Source: Lachnospiraceae bacterium | GTDB taxonomy: Bacteria; Bacillota; Clostridia; Lachnospirales; Lachnospiraceae | NCBI GenBank assembly: GCA_024698075.1 | Contig: JAILRP010000069.1 | Location: 1 to 48,917 of the forward strand | Length of the DNA stretch: 48,917 bases | Direction: 5' to 3' | Made by a program: the position numbers and the translations under genes | The notes under the pieces: model-generated | Seen by the model: the letters and a program-made list of their open reading frames with translations, nothing else | The model's database searches: none | Told to the model about the DNA's origin: nothing | In this document: positions 43,062 to 48,917 of the stretch, one piece after another | Layout: every line of letters starts with the position of its first letter | Position numbering within the stretch: the first letter of the stretch is position 1

Positions 43062-44360
43062 TTACTCTAACTTCCTGTTGTCGATGACGTGTACCGATTT
43101 TCCTTCGTATCTCGGAAGGGTCTTCGGTTCAACGAGCCTGACCTTAACGGCAAGTCCGAGCGCCTGCTTGAGCGCTCCCCCTATCTTGCCTGCGAGATTC
43201 TCAAGCCCTCTCATCTCGTCATCGAAGTAGCTCTCGTCAACCTCGACCTGAACCTCAAGCGTATCCTGGTGGTCAACCCTGTCGACGATCATCATGTAAT
43301 TCGGTGTGGTCCCGCCCATCTCAAGAAGAGCTGCCTCAACCTGTGACGGGAATACATTGACTCCGCGGATGATGAGCATGTCATCGCTCCTGCCCTTGAA
43401 CTTCTGGATCCTCGGCTGCGTACGTCCGCATTCGCACGTTCCGTACTCAATGCTCGTAAGGTCCTTTGTCCTGTATCTGATGAGGGGAAGCCCCTCTTTT
43501 GTGAGCGTCGTGAACACGAGCTCTCCGGTCACGTTCTCGCCGACAGGCTCAAGTGTCTCGGGATCTATGATCTCGGGATAGAAATGGTCGTCATGCACGT
43601 GAAGGCCCTTATGGAATTCACAGTCGCATGCGACACCGGGTCCCATGACTTCCGACAGTCCGTATATATCATACGCCTTGATGTTCAGCTCTTTTTCGAT
43701 CATGTGGCGCATGTTTTCGGTCCACGGCTCCGCACCGCATATCGCGACCCGAAGCTTCAGCTCATCGAGTATCCCCTGTTCCTTCACGACCTCTGCGATG
43801 TGCAGAAGATATGAAGGCGTGCAGGCTATCGCGGTCACACCGAAATCATTCATCATGGTCAGCAGCTTCTTCGTGTTTCCCGTTGACTGAGGAACTACCG
43901 TGGCTCCCATGAACTCGGCACCGTAATGTGCACCTAATCCGCCCGTGAAAAGTCCGTATCCGTATGCCACCTGGATTATATCCTTGGAAGTGACTCCTGC
44001 CCCGGCAAGACATCTTGCGACGCATTCCGCCCAGATATCGATATCACGTCTGGTATAACCGACAACAGTTGCCTTTCCGGTCGTGCCGCTTGACGCATGC
44101 ACCCTCACTATCTGCTCCCTCGGGACCGCAAACAGTCCGAACGGATAATTGTCCCTAAGGTCGTTCTTGGTCGTGTAGGGGAGTTTCTTCAGATCTTCGA
44201 TCCCCGTGATGTCTCCCGGCTCGATCCCGACAGACTGCATCCTCTTCCTGTAGAACTCAACGTTGTGGTACACCCTGTCAACCAGCTTGACAAGCCTTGC
44301 ACTCTGAAGTGTAAGCTTCTCATCTGCGCTCATGCATTCCTTGGTCTCATTCCAGATCAT
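43062..44360 (-). CDS. Phenylacetate-CoA ligase (PaaK family)
   Basis: The 432-residue adenylate-forming enzyme has the P-loop SSGTTGKAT (residues about 90-98), followed by a typical PaaK core with YGYGLFTGGLGAHYGAE, YGLSEVMGPGVACDC and RYRTKDL. A C-terminal domain bears the GRSDDMLIIRGVNVFPSQVE segment. It activates phenylacetate or another aryl acid to its CoA thioester with ATP. I chose ATG 44360, with AGGAGGAGAAAA; ten extra upstream residues in frame have no RBS. Placed after iorAB, it fits interconversion of aryl-acetates, aryl-acetyl-CoA and aryl-pyruvates. Confidence 0.92.
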   Translation of the reverse strand: MIWNETKECMSADEKLTLQSARLVKLVDRVYHNVEFYRKRMQSVGIEPGDITGIEDLKKLPYTTKNDLRDNYPFGLFAVPREQIVRVHASSGTTGKATVVGYTRRDIDIWAECVARCLAGAGVTSKDIIQVAYGYGLFTGGLGAHYGAEFMGATVVPQSTGNTKKLLTMMNDFGVTAIACTPSYLLHIAEVVKEQGILDELKLRVAICGAEPWTENMRHMIEKELNIKAYDIYGLSEVMGPGVACDCEFHKGLHVHDDHFYPEIIDPETLEPVGENVTGELVFTTLTKEGLPLIRYRTKDLTSIEYGTCECGRTQPRIQKFKGRSDDMLIIRGVNVFPSQVEAALLEMGGTTPNYMMIVDRVDHQDTLEVQVEVDESYFDDEMRGLENLAGKIGGALKQALGLAVKVRLVEPKTLPRYEGKSVHVIDNRKLE

Positions 44361-44426
44361 TTTTCTCCTCCTGCTGCATATGGCAGCCATTCAGAATCCG
44401 TCAACGGATCATCCACGGGGTAGCGA

Positions 44427-45002
44427 TCAGACTGCCTTTTCAAATCCGAGTTCAAAGGCCTTCTTGTTTATCTCGACAAACTTCGGCTTTACCACACGTT
44501 CTATCACCGCATTCCACTGCTCTTTTGTAAACTCCATGGCCTTTGCGGCAACACCTAAAATCACCACGTTGAAGACCTTGGTATTTCCAAGCTCCCTTGC
44601 CTCCGAAAGTGCATCGACCGCGATGACCTTATGTTCCTTTGAAAGCTCCTCGATTATGTTTTCGGGATACTTCTCCGCACCCATCACAACAGGCATCGGA
44701 TCCATCCTCTGGTCGTTAACGATGATGATCCCGTCCTTTTTCAGATAATGTGCATACCTGAGCGCTTCAAGGCGTTCAAAGGCAATGAGCAGGTCCGCAC
44801 ATCCCTCTTCAACGATCGGCTCAAAAACTTCATCGCCGTACCGGACGAAAGTCACTACCGATCCGCCTCTCTGAGCCATTCCATGAACTTCGCTCATCTT
44901 GACCTCATATCCCCCGTCAAGCATCACGCCTCCGAGGACGCGGCTGGTAAGAAGCGTACCCTGTCCGCCTACACCTACTATCATTATGTTCTTGGTTTCC
45001 AT
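44427..45002 (-). CDS. iorB: Indolepyruvate:ferredoxin oxidoreductase, beta subunit
   Basis: The 191-residue product has the gamma/beta-type KOR domain with IMIVGVGGQGTLLTSRVLGG (residues 6-25), SEVHGMAQRGGSVVTFVRYG and YVVINDQRM-type strands. It pairs with IorA to decarboxylate indolepyruvate and other aryl-pyruvates to aryl-acetyl-CoA, reducing ferredoxin. It lies 88 bases after iorA and 66 bases before the ligase gene. GGGAGCAG is a fair RBS. Confidence 0.93.
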   Translation of the reverse strand: METKNIMIVGVGGQGTLLTSRVLGGVMLDGGYEVKMSEVHGMAQRGGSVVTFVRYGDEVFEPIVEEGCADLLIAFERLEALRYAHYLKKDGIIIVNDQRMDPMPVVMGAEKYPENIIEELSKEHKVIAVDALSEARELGNTKVFNVVILGVAAKAMEFTKEQWNAVIERVVKPKFVEINKKAFELGFEKAV

Positions 45003-45073
45003 TTAACTGCTCCCGTATATCTTAATCGCTGATAAAACTCATATGTACTGTCCCGTCCCGGAAAATCCCGGCA

Positions 45074-45094
45074 ATAAATAACACTGTTATTTAT
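45074..45094. other. 21-base perfect palindrome at the end of iorA
   Basis: The sequence ATAAATAACA-C-TGTTATTTAT reads the same on both strands around a single central base. It overlaps the iorA stop codon (45091-45093). It has no U tract typical of a terminator. It could be an operator, a protein-binding site or a weak 3' hairpin. Confidence 0.7.
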
Positions 45095-46839
45095 AACGGC
45101 ACATCCGTGATCGCGTCGAACTTGCATAAGCTCTTGCAGAGGTCACATCCGTTGCAGAGCGTATCGTCGATCGCTATCGTTCCGTCCTCACGCTTTGTCA
45201 CCGCAGGGCATCCGGGCTTTAAGCACATGCCGCACTTCCTGCATTTTTCGGGATCCGACGCGCATTTGTGCGTTACCGGCCTCTGGTTCAGCATCACGCA
45301 TGGAGACTTTGTGATGATGACGCTAAGATCGTCGGATGCAACGTATTCCTTAATGATTTTTTCAAGGGACACTATGTCAAAAGCATCGACCTCGGTGACG
45401 TTCTTTATCCCTATGGCACTGCAGAGCCTGCTGATGTTTATCGCCGGGACCACTTCTCCCATGAGCGTTTTGCCCGTTGCGGCATGATCCTGGTGTCCGG
45501 TCATCCCGGTCGTTGAATTGTCGAGTATGATGACCGTCTCTGTGGACTGGTTGTAGAACATGTTCATGAGGGAATTGATGCCGGTATGCATGAACGTGGA
45601 ATCTCCGATCACCGCCACCCAGTTTTTGATATAATCTTTTCCCTTTGCCTTCTCCATGCCGTGAAGCGTCGATATGGATGAGCCCATGCACACCGTTGTG
45701 TCAATGACGGACAGGGGCGCCACCGCTCCGAGGGTGTAGCATCCGATGTCTCCGGCCGCATGTATCTTAAGCTTGTTAAGAACCGTATATACGCTTCTGT
45801 GCGGGCATCCGGGGCAGAGTATGGGCGGGCGGTTCGGAACCTGCGCGGGTGATTTTGCATCGGTCTTCTGCCCGAGTATGGCGGACCTTATCATGTTCGC
45901 ACTGTATTCGCCCTGAACCGTGAAGATCTCTTTTCCTATGCAGTCAATGCCCCAGGATCTTACCTGAAGTTCCGTCAGCGGATCGAGTTCCTCGACTATG
46001 TAGAGTTTATCAACTTTCTTTGCGAAGTCTTCTATGAGCTTCCTCGGAAGCGGATTGACCATTCCGAGCTTTAAAACGCTTGCTTCGGGCACAGCCTCGC
46101 GCACATACTGGTAAGGGATCCCGCTTGCAATGATGCCGATCTTCGTATCCCGCATCTCCACCCTGTTTATGGGCATGGTGCATGCATCGGCTTCAAGACG
46201 CTTCTCGCGGTCCTCGACGACGAGATGCCGCTTTTTGGCCATTGCGGGCATCATGACGCGCTTGGCGATATCCCTTTCATATGTCTTGTCGGGCACGTCA
46301 GTCCTATCCTCAAGTGCCACCATTCCCTGCGAATGTGCAAGACGTGTCGTCGTACGGACTATGACGGGCGTGTCATATTTTTCGCTGATCTCATATGCGG
46401 CCTTCACAAAATCCTTGGCTTCCTGTGAATCGGAAGGCTCAAGCACCGGAACGTGCGCAGCCCTCGCGACCATTCTCGTATCCTGCTCATTCTGCGAGGA
46501 ATACATTCCCGGGTCGTCGGCCGCCACCATTACAAGGCCTCCTGTCACACCTATGTATGAGACCGTGAACAGCGGGTCTGCCGCAACGTTCACACCGACA
46601 TGCTTCATAGAGCACATGGAGCGCACACCCGCCATGGATGCGCCTATTGCGACTTCCGTTGCCACCTTCTCATTCGGTGACCATTCGCAGTACAGGACAT
46701 CGCCGTACTGCACCAGGTTTTCACTGATCTCCGTACTCGGAGTTCCGGGATATGCAGCGCTCACCTTGACGCCGGCCTCGTAGGCTCCGCGGGCGATGGC
46801 TTCATTTCCCAGCATCATGATCTTTTTTGTATCACTCAT
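45091..46839 (-). CDS. iorA: Indolepyruvate:ferredoxin oxidoreductase, alpha subunit
   Basis: The 582-residue product has the pyruvate-oxidoreductase fold: an N-terminal domain (MMLGNEAIARGAYEAGVKVS), a CPGCPHR motif near residue 340, and a TPP-binding half with GDIGCYTLGAVAPL and a GDSTFMHTGINSLMNM segment. The end is a two-cluster ferredoxin domain with cysteines 533, 536, 539 and 544, then 562, 565, 568 and 572. Length is normal for IorA. It oxidatively decarboxylates aryl-pyruvates from Trp, Phe and Tyr. RBS AAAGGAAG precedes ATG 46839. An extended -10 promoter (46872-46877) starts the operon iorA-iorB-ligase-ACT. Confidence 0.95.
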   Translation of the reverse strand: MSDTKKIMMLGNEAIARGAYEAGVKVSAAYPGTPSTEISENLVQYGDVLYCEWSPNEKVATEVAIGASMAGVRSMCSMKHVGVNVAADPLFTVSYIGVTGGLVMVAADDPGMYSSQNEQDTRMVARAAHVPVLEPSDSQEAKDFVKAAYEISEKYDTPVIVRTTTRLAHSQGMVALEDRTDVPDKTYERDIAKRVMMPAMAKKRHLVVEDREKRLEADACTMPINRVEMRDTKIGIIASGIPYQYVREAVPEASVLKLGMVNPLPRKLIEDFAKKVDKLYIVEELDPLTELQVRSWGIDCIGKEIFTVQGEYSANMIRSAILGQKTDAKSPAQVPNRPPILCPGCPHRSVYTVLNKLKIHAAGDIGCYTLGAVAPLSVIDTTVCMGSSISTLHGMEKAKGKDYIKNWVAVIGDSTFMHTGINSLMNMFYNQSTETVIILDNSTTGMTGHQDHAATGKTLMGEVVPAINISRLCSAIGIKNVTEVDAFDIVSLEKIIKEYVASDDLSVIITKSPCVMLNQRPVTHKCASDPEKCRKCGMCLKPGCPAVTKREDGTIAIDDTLCNGCDLCKSLCKFDAITDVPL

Positions 46840-46871
46840 AACTGCTTCCTTTCAGAACCGTATTAAAGGGT

Positions 46872-46877
46872 ATTATA
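46872..46877 (-). promoter_or_regulatory. Promoter of the iorA operon
   Basis: On the minus strand TGTTATAAT contains an extended -10 (TG then T plus TATAAT) about 33 bases before iorA. A -35 is not clear. Confidence 0.6.
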
Positions 46878-46888
46878 ACACATTTCCA

Positions 46889-46911
46889 CAGACAGGTGGA
46901 CGGTTCTTCAG
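46889..46911. repeat. Degenerate REP-like sequence
   Basis: GACAGGTGGACGGTTCTTC, flanked by CA and AG, resembles the GGACGGTTCTT core of the REP-like inverted repeat at 48545-48618 and looks like a single decayed arm. It lies between the symporter stop and the iorA promoter. Confidence 0.55.
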
Positions 46912-46921
46912 GTTTTTGCTC

Positions 46922-48448
46922 CTATTCCTCAAGCGAATTCTTCTTCGATACGACAACGGTCTGCGTGTAGCATGAGAAGATTGCTTCCTTTGATGCATCC
47001 GAAAGCTGCGGCGTTATCCTGCTCACGATCGGAACGATCACAAGCGATACTATCATTGCGACAGCACCGGCGACTATCGGTGATGAGAAGAAGCTGAAGA
47101 ACATGTTGAGGACAGTGATGCCGACACCGGCAGCAAAGCTGGTCCATACAGCTATCTTCGTGGTCTTCGGGTCATAGAGCGCATATACGAACGGGCCGAG
47201 GAAGGCGCCTGCGAGTGCACCCCAGGATATGCCCATGAGTTGTGCGATGAACGTGGGAGGATTGAGCGCGATCACAACTGAGATGACGATGAACACACCG
47301 ATGAACACGCGCATGGTCAGCACCTGCTTTTTCTCTTCCATGTCCTTAGCGAACAGGTCCTTGATAAGGTCGAGCGTGAGCGTCGAGCTCGATGTCAGGA
47401 CAAGTGATGAAAGCGTCGACATCGAAGCCGAGAGCACGAGCACGACAGTGACTCCAATGAGGATATCGGGAAGGTATGAAAGCATATGGGGCATTACGGC
47501 GTCAAACATCATGCTGCCGTCTTCCCTGTAAAGCGAGGGATCGTCAAACAGCCTTGTGAATCCTCCGAGAAAATACGTGCCGCCTGCAACCACTATCGCA
47601 AATACGGTTGAGATCACGGTTCCTGATTTTACGCTTGCTTCGTCCTTTATCGCATAGAATTTGTGGACCATCTGAGGCAGTCCCCATGTTCCGAGCGAAG
47701 TAAGGATTATGACTCCGACAAGTCCCGCGGGATCGGTTCCGAAGAATGATGCGAATGCTCCGGGCTGTCCCATCGTCTGGGGCACATCGCTCTCTATCTG
47801 CGAAAGAGCCATTACCGCATTCATAAATCCGCCCTTGCCGTTAAGGACCGCTGCGATAACGAGCACGATCCCGGCAAGCATTATCATGCCCTGCACAAAA
47901 TCATTCCACGCGGTCGCCACATATCCGCCGACGATAACATATACCGCGGTCAGAAGCGCCATCACGATTATGCATGCTTCATAGGGGATTGAAAACGCCA
48001 TCGAGAAAAGTCTTGATAATCCGTTATATATGGATGCCGTATAAGGGATCAGGAATACGAATATGATGACCGATGAAGCTATCTTCAGCGAGTGGCTTTC
48101 AAATCTCTTCGAGAAGAATTCCGGCATCGTCGCTGATGTCAGATGGTTGGTCATGACCCTTGTCCTTCGTCCGAGGACAACCCATGCCATGAGCGAGCCT
48201 ATGACTGCATTTCCTATTCCTATCCAAGTTGAAGCGAGTCCGTATTTCCATCCGAACTGTCCCGCATATCCGACGAACACAACGGATGAAAAATAAGACG
48301 TTCCGTATGCGAAAGCGGTAAGCCAAGGGCCTACGTTACGTCCTCCGAGAACAAAACCGTTAACGTCCTTCGCGCTCTTCTTGGAGGCAAAACCGATGAG
48401 GATCATAACGGCAAAGAACAGAATCAGAAGTGTGATCTTGATCAGCAT
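46922..48448 (-). CDS. Sodium:solute symporter (SSS/PutP-like family)
   Basis: The 508-residue product has about 13 membrane helices and SSS-family segments such as FVLGGRNVGPWLTAFAYGTSYFSSVVFVGYAGQFGWKYG near the N-terminus and the pair ASMSTLSSLVLTSSSTLTLDL in the middle. That pattern is typical of sodium-coupled uptake carriers for proline, pantothenate, sugars or carboxylates. Substrate is not readable. I chose ATG 48448, which puts the first membrane helix at the N-terminus; the frame extends to 48541 through the promoter. The RBS is weak (AAGG). It lies upstream of iorA in the same direction and might import an aromatic amino acid or keto acid. Confidence 0.9.
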   Translation of the reverse strand: MLIKITLLILFFAVMILIGFASKKSAKDVNGFVLGGRNVGPWLTAFAYGTSYFSSVVFVGYAGQFGWKYGLASTWIGIGNAVIGSLMAWVVLGRRTRVMTNHLTSATMPEFFSKRFESHSLKIASSVIIFVFLIPYTASIYNGLSRLFSMAFSIPYEACIIVMALLTAVYVIVGGYVATAWNDFVQGMIMLAGIVLVIAAVLNGKGGFMNAVMALSQIESDVPQTMGQPGAFASFFGTDPAGLVGVIILTSLGTWGLPQMVHKFYAIKDEASVKSGTVISTVFAIVVAGGTYFLGGFTRLFDDPSLYREDGSMMFDAVMPHMLSYLPDILIGVTVVLVLSASMSTLSSLVLTSSSTLTLDLIKDLFAKDMEEKKQVLTMRVFIGVFIVISVVIALNPPTFIAQLMGISWGALAGAFLGPFVYALYDPKTTKIAVWTSFAAGVGITVLNMFFSFFSSPIVAGAVAMIVSLVIVPIVSRITPQLSDASKEAIFSCYTQTVVVSKKNSLEE

Positions 48449-48512
48449 GATATTATACCTTATCCCTTTCTTTTTATTACTTTGACGCGTTAAAGCGCAA
48501 CGCACTAAAGGG

Positions 48513-48541
48513 ATGATATAATATTTGCCGTACATTGTCAA
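48513..48541 (-). promoter_or_regulatory. Promoter of the symporter gene with inverted-repeat operator candidate
   Basis: On the minus strand a perfect TTGACA (48536-48541) is 17 bases from TATCAT (48513-48518). Downstream, GCGTT-N7-AACGC (48487-48503) overlaps the expected start region and is a possible operator. Confidence 0.72.
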
Positions 48542-48544
48542 GGG

Positions 48545-48618
48545 AGTGTGTCAAGGGGACGGTTCTTTTGACACATCTGACAACATATGTGTCAAAAGAA
48601 CCGTCCCCTTGACACACT
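48545..48618. repeat. Perfect 32-bp inverted repeat (REP/RAYT-type palindrome)
   Basis: The left arm 48545-48576 and right arm 48587-48618 are perfect reverse complements, separated by a 10-base loop. The core GGGGACGGTTCTTTTGACAC is a sequence I recall from many Firmicutes genomes, where it is linked to RAYT-type (REP-associated tyrosine transposase) elements. No transposase is visible here. It lies between the symporter promoter and the end of the surface protein gene. Confidence 0.85.
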
Positions 48619-48632
48619 TGGCAGCTACAGCC

Positions 48633-48917
48633 TCATCTCTTTCCGAACAGGATGTCGATTATGCTCCGTTTTGCGGGCCTGATCCTGAATGTTAATGTCC
48701 GGATCCCGCCGCAGCTGCCTTTCCCTTTCAGGGTTACCGATGCCTTCCCGGCCTTGGTGTTGCCACTGTAGCCGAGCACTTCAAAGTCTGTCCCGGGGAC
48801 AAGGTATGTCTTCTCTTTGGTCTTCTTATCGGTCGTATAGAGGAGGGACCTGAGCTCCCTGGCAGTAAGCTTTATAGGCCTTCCAGTATAGGTCCTGTCG
48901 GCGATCCTGGCCGCCTT
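48633..48917 (-). CDS. C-terminal fragment of a surface/exo-protein, cut by window edge
   Basis: Ninety-four residues of a protein that enters from beyond the right end are visible, ending at TGA 48633. The segment DFEVLGYSGNTKAGKASVTL and KGKGSCGGIRTLTFRI resembles the repeated beta-strand motif (Y-x-G-N-x-x-x-G-x-A-x-V-x-V-x-G-x-G-x-x-x-G) of large Lachnospiraceae cell-surface proteins. The end KRSIIDILFGKR is basic and lacks an LPxTG signal. The upstream part is outside the window, so length and domains are unknown. Confidence 0.7.
   Translation of the reverse strand, partial: KAARIADRTYTGRPIKLTARELRSLLYTTDKKTKEKTYLVPGTDFEVLGYSGNTKAGKASVTLKGKGSCGGIRTLTFRIRPAKRSIIDILFGKR

Noticed and set aside
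44396-44409. Inverted repeat ATCCGT-CA-ACGGAT as an operon terminator
   Set aside because: Loop of two bases and no U tract; it sits inside a continuous operon.

Overview
The window looks like a chromosomal segment of a Lachnospiraceae-type member of the Clostridia (Bacillota), roughly 50% GC. The evidence is Firmicutes-style Shine-Dalgarno sites and promoters, the rpsT / lepA / hemW order, BspA-type leucine-rich surface proteins, a DUF5717/DUF5716 cluster of the kind I associate with Lachnospiraceae, and several REP-like palindromes. I see no tRNA, rRNA, CRISPR array, transposase or phage gene. No gene-free stretch exceeds about 260 bases. Family assignments are from memory and by eye; no search was run.

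Region 1 (1-13.1 kb) is mostly housekeeping on the minus strand. It holds a truncated O-antigen-ligase-like membrane protein, hemW, lepA, rpsT, a Gfo/Idh/MocA oxidoreductase with a charged helical tail, an NYN-LOTUS protein, serS, an orphan carB and an OFA-type MFS transporter. Region 2 (13.2-23.8 kb) encodes cell-surface functions: a 1812-residue leucine-rich-repeat/Ig-like exoprotein, an SPFH protein with three zinc ribbons, and a secreted subtilase with Ig-like repeats. Region 3 (24-29.5 kb) mixes signalling and small genes: a membrane diguanylate cyclase and a PilZ protein on the plus strand, with a TPR protein, a VanZ-like protein and a HAD phosphatase on the minus strand.

Region 4 (29.5-36.7 kb) is the most unusual part. 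It is a four-gene minus-strand operon with a good promoter at 36657-36685: a giant solenoid protein (DUF5717-like), an Hsp70/actin-fold-like protein with degenerate nucleotide loops (DUF5716-like), a TPR protein and a coiled-coil membrane protein. I read it as an uncharacterised chaperone-like or scaffold system at the membrane.

Region 5 (36.7-48.9 kb) begins with a HisC/CobD-like aminotransferase, a phosphoglycolate-phosphatase-like HAD protein, a NERD protein and an S1-domain protein. It continues with fructosamine kinase, a MIF-family tautomerase, diaminopimelate dehydrogenase and an aryl-pyruvate module (iorA, iorB, paaK-like ligase, tandem-ACT protein). A sodium:solute symporter lies upstream of that module, and the window ends in the C-terminus of a surface protein.

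Three repeat families run through the intergenic regions. One is a roughly 90-base structured element (near 4.3 and 30.8 kb) whose stems show compensatory changes. The second is a GC-rich hairpin placed at or just after three stop codons (7.0, 37.8 and 39.3 kb). The third is RAYT/REP-type: a perfect 32-base inverted repeat at 48.5 kb and a degenerate relative at 46.9 kb.
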